Under the pieces are notes generated by a model. It saw only the letters and a program-made list of their open reading frames with translations. It had not been told where the DNA came from and ran no database searches. Source: JBJXGV01 sp046160485 (GTDB lineage Bacteria > Orphanbacterota > Orphanbacteria > JBJXGV01). Taken from it: DNA of 64,000 nt. A program made the translations under genes and the position numbers. The stretch lies in assembly GCA_046160485.1 (NCBI GenBank), contig JBJXGV010000036.1:144800-208799 (forward strand). Reading direction: 5' to 3'. Positions 25,137-34,366 of the stretch are shown piece by piece (position 1 is the stretch's first letter; the number at the start of each line of letters is the position of its first letter).

Positions 25137-26350
25137 CGCCGTTCTTGCGCGGCCGCGCGGAAGAAGGAACGAAGAGCCCCAGCCGCGAGATGGACACGGT
25201 GCTTCTCGGCGTCGTCGCGTGCATCCTCGCGATCGGCGTCGTGATGGTCTACTCCGCCAGCTCCGCGCTCGCGGGAAAGTCGTACGGCGACGAGCTTCAC
25301 TTCTTCAAGGGACAGGCGCTGCGCGCCGTCGTCGGGTTCGTCTTGATGCTGTGGATCGCGTCGAGCGACCTGAACTGGCTGTCACGCCACGCTCGCACGA
25401 TCTTGCTCGGCGCGTTCTTGCTTCTGGCTCTCGTCCTCATCCCGGGGATCGGAATCAAGATTCGCGGCGCGCGCCGCTGGCTCTCGCTCGGATTCATGAC
25501 GATTCAGCCCGCGGAGTTTATGAAACTCGCGCTCGTCGTCTATCTCGCCGACTTCATGACGCGGCGCGAGGAGCGTCTCGCGACGTTTCGCCGAGGCGTA
25601 CTGCCGCCGCTCATCGTCGTCGCGGCGGCGTGCGTCCTGCTCTTCGCGCAGCCGAGTCTCGGGGGCGTCATTCTCCTCGGCACGGTCGCGGCCGGCATTC
25701 TTCTCGTCGGCGGCGCGCGGCTGCATCACCTTGCGCTTGCCGGCGGGATTCTCTGCTCGCTCGCGATCGCGTCGATTCTTCTGAATCCGTACCAGTCGAA
25801 GCGCCTTCGCGGTTTCACCGACGGCACGCAGAACACGATGGAAGAAGACTACCAGGGCGAGCAGGGGATTTTGGCGCTCGGCTCGGGCGGCGCGCTCGGC
25901 AAAGGCTTCGGCCATAGCCAGCAGAAGCTCTTCTTCCTCCCGGACGCGCATACCGACTTCATCATGGCGATCGTCGGCGAGGAGATGGGATTCGCGGGCG
26001 CCGTCTTCGTGCTCTTCCTCTACGTCGTTCTCTTCTATCGCGGCGTGATGATCGCGTGGCGTTCGGCGACGCGCTTCAAGCAGCTCCTCGCGCTCGGCCT
26101 TACGCTTTCCATCTTCTGCCAAGCGGTGCTCAATCTGCTGGTCGTCACGCGCCTGATTCCGACGACGGGGCAGCCGCTCCCGTTTCTATCCTACGGCGGC
26201 TCTAGTCTCATGTTTAACCTGCTCCACGTCGGCATTCTGCTTTCGCTTTCGCGATCGACACTCCCGAAGCCGAAACTTGCCGTGCGCGACGAGCGAAACG
26301 TTCTCTACGACAGCGGCCTGCCGAGCGGCGCGGAGTTCTTGAGGCCGTGA
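25133..26350 (+). CDS. ftsW: Septal peptidoglycan polymerase FtsW
   Basis: 405 residues with about ten transmembrane helices of the SEDS family: VVMVYSASSALA, IQPAEFMKLALVVYLADF, the polymerase loop around ALGSGGALGKGFGHS, and LPFLSYGGSSL near the C-terminus. Together with FtsI it polymerises septal glycan strands from lipid II. ATG 25133 has AAAGGAG 9 bases upstream and overlaps the murD stop; its own TGA overlaps the murG GTG. Confidence 0.95.
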   Translation: MTPFLRGRAEEGTKSPSREMDTVLLGVVACILAIGVVMVYSASSALAGKSYGDELHFFKGQALRAVVGFVLMLWIASSDLNWLSRHARTILLGAFLLLALVLIPGIGIKIRGARRWLSLGFMTIQPAEFMKLALVVYLADFMTRREERLATFRRGVLPPLIVVAAACVLLFAQPSLGGVILLGTVAAGILLVGGARLHHLALAGGILCSLAIASILLNPYQSKRLRGFTDGTQNTMEEDYQGEQGILALGSGGALGKGFGHSQQKLFFLPDAHTDFIMAIVGEEMGFAGAVFVLFLYVVLFYRGVMIAWRSATRFKQLLALGLTLSIFCQAVLNLLVVTRLIPTTGQPLPFLSYGGSSLMFNLLHVGILLSLSRSTLPKPKLAVRDERNVLYDSGLPSGAEFLRP

Positions 26351-27516
26351 GCGCGACACGCCCCCGCATCGTTATCGCGGCCGGTGGCACCGGCGGGCAC
26401 TTGTTTCCCGGTATCGCCGTCGCGGAAGCGCTTCGCGCGCGCGGCGTCACCGATGTGCTCTTCGTTTCCGCCGGAAAGGGAAACTGGCGCGAGGCGCTCG
26501 ACGGCGCCGGCATGCGCTGGCGCGCGCTTCCGGTGCGCGGCTTCGGCCGGCGCCCGAGTTTCGCGCACCTCGCGTTTCCGTTTCGCTTGCTCGCCGGGCT
26601 TGTGCTCTCGTTTGCGCTTCTTCTGGCGTTCCGTCCCGCGGCTGTCGTCGGTACGGGCGGCTACGTGAGCGGTCCCGTCGTTGCGATGGCGTGGCTTCTC
26701 GGACTCCCCGTGCTTCTGCTCGAGCAGAACTCGCTGCCGGGCGTCGCGACGCGGATCGCATCGCGTTTCGCGCGCGAGATTCATCTGGCGTATCCGGGGA
26801 GCGAGGCGCACTTGCCGCCGAGTGCGCGTCCGCGCGCGCGCATGACCGGCAATCCGATTCGCGCGGGCGTGCTCAGCGTGACGCGCGCCGGCGCGTGCGC
26901 AAGCCTCGGCCTGCGCGACGATCTGCCGACGTTATTCCTCCTCGGCGGCAGCCAGGGCGCGCGCGCGCTCAATCGTGCGCTCTACGACGCGCTCGCCGCC
27001 TCCGCCACCTCCAACGCCGCGGATCCCGCGGGATGGGCGTCGCGTTTGCAAGTGATCGCGCAGACCGGCGCAAGCGACGAACTCGATTGGTCGCGCGTCG
27101 AGTCCGGCGCGGCGCGCCTTGTTGCGCGTCCCTTCTTCCACGATGTCGGCGTCCCGTACGCGGCGGCGGATCTTCTCGTCTGCCGCGCGGGCGCGACCAC
27201 GCTCGCCGAGGTCACCGCGCTCGGCAAGCCCGCGATCCTCGTGCCGTTTCCGTTCGCCGCGGCCGATCACCAAGCGCACAACGCCGCGGACATGGCGCGC
27301 GCCGGCGCGGCGATCGCGATTCCCGAGAGTGAATTCACGCCGGCGCGCCTCGAGCGCGAGGTGACGGCGTTACTGCAAGACGAGGGAAAACGCGCGGCGA
27401 TGGCCGCGGCGTCGAGCGCCCTCGGGCGGCCGCAGGCGGCCGAACACGTGGCCGAGGCCATCATGGGCCTGGTGGAGCGGAGGGGAAACACTTGGAACGA
27501 ATCGGCGAGATCCTGA
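26347..27516 (+). CDS. murG: UDP-GlcNAc transferase MurG
   Basis: 389 residues, GT28 fold. N-terminal GGTGGHLFPGIAVAE (lipid I binding loop), GTGGYVSGPVV, the UDP-GlcNAc-binding GGSQGARALN, and C-terminal CRAGATTLAEVTALGKPAI. It converts lipid I to lipid II at the inner membrane. Start GTG 26347 overlaps the ftsW stop (GTGA). Confidence 0.95.
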   Translation: MSATRPRIVIAAGGTGGHLFPGIAVAEALRARGVTDVLFVSAGKGNWREALDGAGMRWRALPVRGFGRRPSFAHLAFPFRLLAGLVLSFALLLAFRPAAVVGTGGYVSGPVVAMAWLLGLPVLLLEQNSLPGVATRIASRFAREIHLAYPGSEAHLPPSARPRARMTGNPIRAGVLSVTRAGACASLGLRDDLPTLFLLGGSQGARALNRALYDALAASATSNAADPAGWASRLQVIAQTGASDELDWSRVESGAARLVARPFFHDVGVPYAAADLLVCRAGATTLAEVTALGKPAILVPFPFAAADHQAHNAADMARAGAAIAIPESEFTPARLEREVTALLQDEGKRAAMAAASSALGRPQAAEHVAEAIMGLVERRGNTWNESARS

Positions 27517-28922
27517 TGGTCGAGCGCGTCGAGTCCCGCATGTTCGGCCGTGTCCGCAAGATTCATCTCGTCGGCATCGGCGGCACGGGCATGAGCGGCA
27601 TCGCGGAGTTGCTCATCGATCTCGGTTTCGAGGTCACGGGTTCCGACTCGAAGAAGAGCGACGTGACCGAGCGGCTGGCGCAACTCGGTGCACGCATCGA
27701 CTATCACCATCGCGGCGATCACGCGGGCGCCGCCGACGTCGTCGTCACCTCGACCGCGATCGCGCCCGACAATCCTGAGGTCCACCTCGCGCGCGAGAAG
27801 GGCGTGCCGGTGATTCCGCGCGCCGAGATGCTCGCCGAACTGATGCGCGTCAAGCAGGGGATCGCGGTCGCGGGAGCGCACGGGAAGACCACCACGACGT
27901 GGCTTACTTCGCTCGTCCTCGCCGAGGGCGGCCTCGATCCGACGATTCTGGTCGGCGGCCGGCTCAAAGCGATCGGCTCGGGCGCGCGACTCGGACGCGG
28001 CGAGTATCTCGTCGCCGAGGCCGACGAGAGCGACGGCACGTTTCTCAAACTCTCGCCCGTCGTGGCGATCGTCACGAACGTCGACGAGGAGCACCTCGAC
28101 TACTACGGCACGTTCGACGCCGTGAAGCGCGCCTTCACCGAATTTCTCAACAAGATTCCGTTCTACGGCGCGTGCGTGGTCAACGTGGACGACCCTCACG
28201 TCCGCGAGATTCTGACGAGCGTCAAGCGGCGAGTCGTCACCTACGGGTTCTCGCCCGACGCGCAGATTCGCGCGGAAGCGATCGTGAGGAGAGTGACACG
28301 CACGCGCTTTGCGGTTTTCTTCGAAGGGAAACGCCTCGGCGAGGTGGAGCTGCAGGTGCCGGGGCTGCACAACGTTTCGAACGCGCTCGCCGCGATCGGC
28401 GTCGGTCTCGAGCTCGGCGTGCCATTCGAGAAGATCGAGCGCGCGCTCGGGCTCTTCTCGGGGATCAACCGCCGCCTCGAGGTGAAGGGCGAGGCGCGCG
28501 GCGTCACGGTGATCGACGACTACGGCCACCATCCCGCCGAGGTGAAGGCGACGCTCGACGCGCTGCGGCAGGGCTGGCCGGGGCGCATCGTCGTCATCTT
28601 TCAGCCGCACCGCTACACGCGCACGCGCGATCTCTTCGAGCGCTTCGGCGAATCGTTCGACAACGCCGACCTGCTCTTCCTCACCGAGATCTACTCCGCG
28701 GGCGAGCAGCCGATTCCCGGCGTCGACGCGTCGCTCATCGCGCGCGCGGTCACCGACAAACGCGGCGGCTCGGTGCAGGTGCTCCCGAACAAGGAGACGA
28801 TCGCCGCGACGGTGCTGCCGCAATTGCGCGACGGCGATGTCGTGCTGACGCTCGGTGCGGGCGACGTGTGGAAGGCGGGCGAGCAGATACTCGAGGATCT
28901 CGCGCGAGGCGAGGGAGGATGA
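27492..28922 (+). CDS. murC: UDP-MurNAc-L-alanine ligase MurC
   Basis: 476 residues. N-terminal VGIGGTGMSGIAELL, ATP loop AGAHGKTTTTW, EADESDGTFLKL and DDYGHHPAEVKAT are MurC signatures. It adds L-Ala to UDP-MurNAc. TTG 27492 is chosen because GGAGGGG lies 6 bases upstream (inside the end of murG); the in-frame ATG 27516, sharing one base with the murG stop, is a real alternative that gives a protein eight residues shorter. MurC and MurB are separate here, not fused. Confidence 0.94.
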   Translation: MERIGEILMVERVESRMFGRVRKIHLVGIGGTGMSGIAELLIDLGFEVTGSDSKKSDVTERLAQLGARIDYHHRGDHAGAADVVVTSTAIAPDNPEVHLAREKGVPVIPRAEMLAELMRVKQGIAVAGAHGKTTTTWLTSLVLAEGGLDPTILVGGRLKAIGSGARLGRGEYLVAEADESDGTFLKLSPVVAIVTNVDEEHLDYYGTFDAVKRAFTEFLNKIPFYGACVVNVDDPHVREILTSVKRRVVTYGFSPDAQIRAEAIVRRVTRTRFAVFFEGKRLGEVELQVPGLHNVSNALAAIGVGLELGVPFEKIERALGLFSGINRRLEVKGEARGVTVIDDYGHHPAEVKATLDALRQGWPGRIVVIFQPHRYTRTRDLFERFGESFDNADLLFLTEIYSAGEQPIPGVDASLIARAVTDKRGGSVQVLPNKETIAATVLPQLRDGDVVLTLGAGDVWKAGEQILEDLARGEGG

Positions 28923-29851
28923 TCGCGGACGTGGCGACGACACGCGCGGAAGGAATCGAAGCGATCGCAAGAACGCTCGGCGCGCGCGCGCTGCGCGACG
29001 AGCCGCTCTCGCGACACACGTCGTTTCGCATCGGCGGCCCGGCGGACATCTACGTGCGCCCCGACACGATCGACGACATCCGCTTCGTTCTGCGCACGGC
29101 GCGTGAGTGCGGCCTTCCCGTGCTGCCGCTCGGCGGCGGCTCGAACATCGTGGTGCGCGACGGCGGCGTTCGCGGCGTCGTCATTCGCATGATGAAAAAC
29201 TTCGACGAGATGACGGTGCTCGGCGACGGGCGGGTGCGCGCGCGCGCCGGCGTGACGTCCGCGGGCCTCGCGTTTCGCATGGCGGAACTCGGCCTCGGCG
29301 GAATCGAGTTCGCGGTCGGCATTCCCGGAACCGTCGGCGGCGGCGTCATCACGAACGCGGGCGCGCACGGCGGCGACTGGGGGAAGCTCATCGAGTCGGT
29401 GGAAGGGATCACGGCTGACGGCGAGCCGGCGCACCTGTCGCACGACGATCTCGATTTTCGTTATCGCCACTCGGCGGTGCCCGCGGGGTTCGTCGTGACG
29501 GAAGCGACGCTGCGTCTGGAGCCGGGCGACGCTGCGAAGATTCTGGCGACGACGCGCGGCTACCTCGAGGATCGCCGCGCGAAACAGCCGCTCAATTATC
29601 CGAACGCCGGGTGCTTCTTCAAGAATCCGGCCGGCGCACACGCGGGGCAGCTCATCGAGAGCGCGGGGCTTAAGGGCTTCCGCGTCGGCGACCTCGAGGT
29701 ATCGGAGAAACACGCGAACTTCATCGTCAATCTCGGGGGCGGCACGGCGCGCGACGCGCTCGCGCTCGTCGCGGAGATTCGCGACCGCGTGCATCGCGCA
29801 CACGGCGTTTGGGTCGAAACCGAAGTGATGGTCGTCGGGGAGGAGGCGTGA
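28919..29851 (+). CDS. murB: UDP-N-acetylenolpyruvoylglucosamine reductase MurB
   Basis: 310 residues, type II (short) MurB. FAD-binding segments PLGGGSNIVVRDGG and GIPGTVGGGVITNAGAHGG, RYRHSAVP, and the substrate loop FKNPAGAHAGQLIE are present. At the proton-donor position, where E. coli has Ser229 in GSFFKNP, this protein has Cys232 in GCFFKNP. It reduces the enolpyruvyl group to form UDP-MurNAc. ATG 28919 overlaps the murC stop (ATGA), with GGGAGG immediately upstream. Confidence 0.95.
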   Translation: MIADVATTRAEGIEAIARTLGARALRDEPLSRHTSFRIGGPADIYVRPDTIDDIRFVLRTARECGLPVLPLGGGSNIVVRDGGVRGVVIRMMKNFDEMTVLGDGRVRARAGVTSAGLAFRMAELGLGGIEFAVGIPGTVGGGVITNAGAHGGDWGKLIESVEGITADGEPAHLSHDDLDFRYRHSAVPAGFVVTEATLRLEPGDAAKILATTRGYLEDRRAKQPLNYPNAGCFFKNPAGAHAGQLIESAGLKGFRVGDLEVSEKHANFIVNLGGGTARDALALVAEIRDRVHRAHGVWVETEVMVVGEEA

Positions 29852-30687
29852 TGTTCGGGAAAGCGACGAAGCCGTACGCGAGCGCTCCATGGAGCCCCGA
29901 GCCGCGACCGCCGGGCGCACCGCGCCGGCGTCGTCTACTGTTCATCCTCTCGCTCGTTGCGCTCGCGCTTCTCGTGCCGGGCGCGATCGTCGGCGGCCGC
30001 GCATTGCGCCGCGCTTGCGAGACCTCGCCGCGCTTTGCGATCCGCGACATCCTCGTCGACGGTACGCGCCGCCTCGATCCCGCGACGCTCGCGACCGAGG
30101 CCGGCGTTCTCTCCGGCGAGAACCTCTTTCGCCTAACGCCCGAACTCGCCGAGGCGCGGCTTTCGACGAATCCGTGGATCGCGACGGCCGACATCCGCCG
30201 CCACTTTCCGTCGCGCGTCGAGATTCACGTCACCGAGCGCGAACCGGTGGCGCTCGTATCGAACGGCGAGTGGTGCGGCGTCGACGCGACCGGCGCCGTA
30301 TTGCCGCTCGACGCAATCGACGAGCGCTTCGACCTTCCGATTCTCACCGGCTGCGGCGCGGTCACGGCGCTCGACGCCGAGCGGCTGCGGCGCGGCGCCG
30401 CCTTTCTCGAACTCGTCGGCCGCGAGCGCGCGTACTTGCTCCGCGACATCTCCGAGGTCGACCTCTCCGATCCCGTCGATCTCGTCGCGTACACGCTCCA
30501 CTCCGGCACGGCGGTGCGCTTCGGCGCCGAGGGCTGGGGCGAGAAACTCGCGCGTCTGGTTCCCGTGCTCGAAGACCTCTCCGGCGTCGAGCGTATGCCG
30601 GTCACGATCGATCTGCGGTTCGCCGGCCAAGCCGTCGTCCGATTCCAAGAGCAGCCCGAGCCAAAAGAAAGTGAGGACGAAGCTTGA
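29851..30687 (+). CDS. ftsQ: Cell division protein FtsQ
   Basis: 278 residues: Pro/Arg-rich cytoplasmic tail (1-27), one transmembrane helix (about 28-50), a POTRA domain (about 58-128, FAIRDILVDGTRRLDP ... HVTEREPVALV) and a C-terminal FtsQ/DivIB beta domain. It anchors the divisome subcomplex with FtsB/FtsL. Start ATG 29851 shares one base with the murB stop (TGATG), with AGGAGG 4 bases upstream. Position between murB and ftsA supports the call. Confidence 0.92.
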   Translation: MFGKATKPYASAPWSPEPRPPGAPRRRRLLFILSLVALALLVPGAIVGGRALRRACETSPRFAIRDILVDGTRRLDPATLATEAGVLSGENLFRLTPELAEARLSTNPWIATADIRRHFPSRVEIHVTEREPVALVSNGEWCGVDATGAVLPLDAIDERFDLPILTGCGAVTALDAERLRRGAAFLELVGRERAYLLRDISEVDLSDPVDLVAYTLHSGTAVRFGAEGWGEKLARLVPVLEDLSGVERMPVTIDLRFAGQAVVRFQEQPEPKESEDEA

Positions 30688-30693
30688 ATTATG

Positions 30694-30722
30694 TTGACGG
30701 ATGCGCGAATCCGCGAGACAAG
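30694..30722 (+). promoter_or_regulatory. Possible internal promoter ahead of ftsA
   Basis: TTGACG (30694-30699), 17-base spacer, GACAAG (30717-30722) in the 64-base gap between ftsQ and ftsA. The -35 is good and the -10 is weak. Extra promoters for ftsA-ftsZ are known in other bacteria. Confidence 0.35.
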
Positions 30723-30751
30723 CATGAACGGCCAACGGGAGGGGTGGTGAG

Positions 30752-31990
30752 GTGAAGGCAACGCAAGGTGTAGTCGCCGGTATCGACGTCGGAACGACGA
30801 AGGTGTGCGCGATGATCGCCACCCTCGCGCCGGCCAGAATCGTGGGCGCGGGATGCGTCCCATGCGAGGGACTCAAGAAGGGCGTCGTCGTGAACGCCGA
30901 AAAGACGACGCAAGCACTCTCGGACGCGGTCGCGGAGGCGGGGAGGACGGCGGGTGTGAAGATCGCGGAGGCGCTCATCGGAATCGGCGGCGACCATGTG
31001 CGCGGGCTCAATCGCCGCGAGATCGTCGCGGTCGGGCGCGCCAACGGCGAAGTGCGCGAGTCCGACGTCCGCCGGCTCTCCGATTCCGCGCGCAAGGCAG
31101 CCCTCTCCTCCGAACGCACGATCCTTCACACGTTGCCGCAGCAGTTCGTCGTGGGCGGCGAAGGCGGCATCAAAGACCCCGTCGGAATGACGGGCGGCCG
31201 CCTCGAAGGCTACTTTCATCTCGTCACCGGATCGTCGGCCGCAATCGGCAGCCTCGCACGCTGCACGCGCCGCGCCGGCATCCGCGCTCTCGAGTTCGTG
31301 CCTCTCGCGTACGCCTCGTCGCTTGCCGTGATCACGCCGGATGAATACGAGTCGGGTGTGGCGCTCATCGATATCGGCGCCGGCACGACGGGTGTCGCGG
31401 TCTTCCGCGACGGCGCGCCGCGCCATGTCGGCGTTCTTCCGGTCGGCGGCTGGCACATCACGAACGACATCGCGATCGGCCTCGACGTGAGCCCCGCCGA
31501 CGCCGAGGCGATGAAACTCGAACACGGATGGATTCTCGCGGGGCTCGGCGAATCCGGCCGCGAGATCTCGATCCGCGGTTCGAACGGCGGCGGGACGCGT
31601 ATCGTCTCCGCCGAGGTTCTCGGCTCGATCATCGGCCCGCGCGTTGAAGAGATTCTCTCGCTCGCGGCCGCGCAGATCGCCGAGAACGACCTCTCTGAAA
31701 GTATTCGCGCCGGCGTCGTGCTGACGGGAGGAACGTCGCGCCTGCCGGAGATCACGAGTCTTGCCGAACGCATCTTCGAGATGCCCGTGCGCCTTGGGCG
31801 CGCGCACGGTGTCGACGGCATCAGCGAAGGTCTCGAAGACCCGCGTTTCGCGGCGGCGGTCGGCCTCGCGCGCTACGGAATCGAGCGCGAGGTGACGGCG
31901 AAAGACCCATCGGCGATCGCGCACGCGCCGGCCGGGGCGGTCGGCAAGAAATTCGGCGAAGTGACCGAGTGGATCAAAGACTTCTTCTAG
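30752..31990 (+). CDS. ftsA: Cell division protein FtsA
   Basis: 412 residues of the actin-like ATPase fold: phosphate-1 GIDVGTTKVCAMIA, phosphate-2 ALIDIGAGTTGVAVF, adenosine motif VLTGGTSRLPEI, and a C-terminal amphipathic helix (FGEVTEWIKDFF) that would bind the membrane. It tethers FtsZ to the inner membrane. GTG 30752 follows a strong GGGAGGGG. Confidence 0.96.
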   Translation: MKATQGVVAGIDVGTTKVCAMIATLAPARIVGAGCVPCEGLKKGVVVNAEKTTQALSDAVAEAGRTAGVKIAEALIGIGGDHVRGLNRREIVAVGRANGEVRESDVRRLSDSARKAALSSERTILHTLPQQFVVGGEGGIKDPVGMTGGRLEGYFHLVTGSSAAIGSLARCTRRAGIRALEFVPLAYASSLAVITPDEYESGVALIDIGAGTTGVAVFRDGAPRHVGVLPVGGWHITNDIAIGLDVSPADAEAMKLEHGWILAGLGESGREISIRGSNGGGTRIVSAEVLGSIIGPRVEEILSLAAAQIAENDLSESIRAGVVLTGGTSRLPEITSLAERIFEMPVRLGRAHGVDGISEGLEDPRFAAAVGLARYGIEREVTAKDPSAIAHAPAGAVGKKFGEVTEWIKDFF

Positions 31991-32055
31991 CAAATTGATG
32001 ATCGCGTTGTTCTTTTGTTCTGGGTGGGAGCCCGGGTGTGGAGAGGAGGCAGGAC

Positions 32056-33621
32056 GTGACGTTTGAGTTTGAAGAGCGGCCGGTGTGCGAGGCGAAGATC
32101 AAAGTGATCGGAGTCGGCGGCGCGGGCGGCAACGCGGTGAACAGGATGATCGATGCTGGGCTCTCGGGGGTGGAGTTCATCGCCATCAACACAGACGCGC
32201 AGGTCCTTCGCACTTCGACGGCGCCGGAGCGAATCCAGATCGGAACGCAGCTCACGCAGGGGCTCGGCTCGGGCGGCATTCCCGAGGTCGGCCGCGAGGC
32301 GATCGAGGAAGACCGCGATCTCATCCGCGAAACGGTCGCGGGTGCGAACATGGTCTTCGTTACGGCGGGGCTCGGCGGCGGAACCGGCACCGGCGCGGCG
32401 CCGGTCGTCGCGGAGCTGGCGCGCGAGGCGGGTGCGCTGACCGTCGGCGTCGTCACGAAGCCGTTCGGTTTCGAGGGGCGAAAGCGCATGGCGTCGGCCG
32501 ACCACGGCCTCGCGGCGCTCAAGCAGCAGGTCGACACGCTCATCGTCATCCCGAACCAGCGGCTTCTTTCGATCGTGATGAAGGACACGCCGCTCACGCA
32601 GGCGTTCCGCATGGCGGACGAGGTCCTGCACCAGGCCACGAAGGGGATCTCCGATCTCATCATGGTGCCGGGGCTCGTCAACCTCGACTTCGCGGACGTG
32701 CGCACGATCATGAGCAACATGGGCGGCGCGCTGATGGGAACCGGAACGGCGCGTGGCGAGCATCGCGCGGTCTCGGCGGCGAACGCGGCCGTGTCGAGCC
32801 CGCTTCTGGAGGACGCTTCGATCCGCGGCGCGAAGGGCGTGCTCATCAACATCAGCGGCGGCAGCGATCTGACGTTGTTCGAGGTGAGCGAGGCGACGGA
32901 GATCATTCACGAGGCGGCGGGGGAGGACGCGAACATCATCTTCGGCGCGGTGATCGACGAATCGCTTGCGGGCGAGGTGCGCGTCACGGTGATCGCGACG
33001 GGAATCGGCGAGCGCGAAGAGGTTCGTCCCGCGAATCGCGTTTCGGTGAGCTTCGCGGGCGCGCGCGACAAGGTCGTCCCGATCGAGACGCGGCGCCCGG
33101 CGAGCGTCGAGGCGCGGCGGGTGGCCCCGCGAGCGGATGTCGAGACCGCAGCGAGTGCCGCCAGCGAGGCGGCTCCCGAACCCGCGCGGCCCGCCCCGCG
33201 AGCGATCGACGACGCCGTGTCGCGCGTTGCGCAGTCGGGGCGGTCGCTCGATGACGATGCGCGAACGGCGATGCCGACACGCGTCACCGAAGAACCGGAA
33301 GAGACTTTCGATGTGGCGGCGACCGAAGAGATGGAATCCTTCGTCGCCGAGGCGGCGTTCGACGAGGATGAGTTGGTTGCCGCGGCGCCGGCGCCCGCTC
33401 CGCGGGCCGTCGTCGAGGCGCGCCCGCAGATGGTTGCGGCCGCGCCTCGCTTCGAGCCAACGACGGTGGAACGCACGACGCCGCCGGCCGCTGAGGAGCC
33501 CGCGCGTGCGCAGCGTCCCGAAGGCGTTCGGCGCTTCTGGACGCGCGGTCCGCGCACGAATTACTCGCTCGGCGATGCCGATCTCGACACGCCGACGTTT
33601 CTGAGAAAGCAGATGGACTAG
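32056..33621 (+). CDS. ftsZ: Cell division protein FtsZ
   Basis: 521 residues. The GTPase core (about 12-325) contains VIGVGGAGGNAVNRM, the tubulin signature GGGTGTGAAPV and T7 loop NLDFADVRTIM. A long Ala/Pro/Glu-rich linker (about 330-505) follows, ending in the conserved tail DLDTPTFLRKQMD that binds FtsA. GTG 32056 is preferred over the in-frame GTG 32038 because GAGAGGAGG ends 6 bases before it and the N-terminus then matches family length. Last gene of the dcw cluster. Confidence 0.96.
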   Translation: MTFEFEERPVCEAKIKVIGVGGAGGNAVNRMIDAGLSGVEFIAINTDAQVLRTSTAPERIQIGTQLTQGLGSGGIPEVGREAIEEDRDLIRETVAGANMVFVTAGLGGGTGTGAAPVVAELAREAGALTVGVVTKPFGFEGRKRMASADHGLAALKQQVDTLIVIPNQRLLSIVMKDTPLTQAFRMADEVLHQATKGISDLIMVPGLVNLDFADVRTIMSNMGGALMGTGTARGEHRAVSAANAAVSSPLLEDASIRGAKGVLINISGGSDLTLFEVSEATEIIHEAAGEDANIIFGAVIDESLAGEVRVTVIATGIGEREEVRPANRVSVSFAGARDKVVPIETRRPASVEARRVAPRADVETAASAASEAAPEPARPAPRAIDDAVSRVAQSGRSLDDDARTAMPTRVTEEPEETFDVAATEEMESFVAEAAFDEDELVAAAPAPAPRAVVEARPQMVAAAPRFEPTTVERTTPPAAEEPARAQRPEGVRRFWTRGPRTNYSLGDADLDTPTFLRKQMD

Positions 33622-33712
33622 AGCGGTTGCTTCACGATCTGTTTGCCGGGTGGGAAGCGAGCGCGGGGCGCTGTGCCATGCGCCTCGCCTCGGCCGCGCG
33701 CCGGGCCGAAAG

Positions 33713-33747
33713 GCTCGCCCGCCGGAGATGATCCGGGTCGGGCGAGC
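33713..33747 (-). terminator. Hairpin between convergent ftsZ and rpmB
   Basis: GCTCGCCCG (33713-33721) pairs perfectly with CGGGCGAGC (33739-33747), and inside it CCGGA (33722-33726) pairs with TCCGG (33732-33736) around the loop GATGA. It begins at the rpmB stop codon. On the minus strand it is followed by CTTTCGG, so it most likely ends rpmB and may also stop ftsZ transcripts. Confidence 0.55.
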
Positions 33748-33935
33748 TAGGCCTTAGCGACGGAGCCGGAGCGAAGGCAACGCGTGCAAACGGTCAAGTG
33801 CTGGGGGATGCCCTTGAGGAGAACCTTGACGCGCTGCAAATTCGGAAGCCACCGGCGATGAGTGCGGTTGTTGGCGTGGCTCACTTTATTTCCGTACTGC
33901 ACGCCTTTCCCGCAGACGTCACATCGTCTTGCCAT
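33747..33935 (-). CDS. rpmB: 50S ribosomal protein L28
   Basis: 62 residues, the standard L28 length. RRCDVCGKGVQYGN at the N-terminus and HLTVCTRCLRSG near the C-terminus give two CxxC pairs, so this is the zinc-binding form. It belongs to the large ribosomal subunit. GGGAGG lies 9 bases before the ATG. It is transcribed alone, convergent with ftsZ, from a good promoter at 33996-34024. Confidence 0.96.
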   Translation of the reverse strand: MARRCDVCGKGVQYGNKVSHANNRTHRRWLPNLQRVKVLLKGIPQHLTVCTRCLRSGSVAKA

Positions 33936-33995
33936 GACGAAAAACCTCCCTTGAAGAAACGCTGGATTTGGAGACGAGATTTCGTAAGACGGGCG

Positions 33996-34024
33996 ACTCT
34001 ATCAGAAGGGCCAGAACGCGGCAA
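33996..34024 (-). promoter_or_regulatory. Promoter of rpmB
   Basis: Minus strand: TTGCCG (34024-34019), 17-base spacer, TAGAGT (34001-33996). The predicted leader is about 54 bases and ends with GGGAGG before the ATG at 33935. Confidence 0.55.
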
Positions 34025-34059
34025 CAGCATTTTCTTGAAGAGGCGGGAAGTGTGACGGC

Positions 34060-34308
34060 GTGGTCGAGGTCGTCTTCTACACGCGCGCCGGATGCCATCT
34101 CTGCGATGTCGCGAAGCAGGTCGTCGACGCGGTGCGGCAGCGGGTCGCCTTCGCGCTCGATGTCGTCGACATCGACGGCGACGCGGCGCTTGCGGCGCGC
34201 TGGAACGACGAGGTGCCGGTGGTCTTCGTGAACGGGAAGAAGGCGTTCAAGTACACGGTCGACGCGGCGCGCTTCGAGCGACTGCTCGTCGATCGCGCGG
34301 GAGGATGA
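34060..34308 (+). CDS. Glutaredoxin-like protein
   Basis: 82 residues. A thioredoxin-fold mini-protein with CHLC (Cys12-Cys15) in YTRAGCHLCDVAK, cis-Pro segment DEVPVVFVNG, and a short C-terminal helix; it resembles the glutaredoxin/DUF836 group that follows ribosomal or division genes in many genomes. Likely a cytoplasmic dithiol reductant; its partner is unknown. Start is GTG 34060 with GGGAAG about 11 bases upstream. Divergent from rpmB. Confidence 0.85.
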   Translation: MVEVVFYTRAGCHLCDVAKQVVDAVRQRVAFALDVVDIDGDAALAARWNDEVPVVFVNGKKAFKYTVDAARFERLLVDRAGG

Positions 34309-34366
34309 CGAGAAGACGCGCTGCGATTCGCTGAACTGACGGACGGAAAACTGCAGCGCGGCATTG

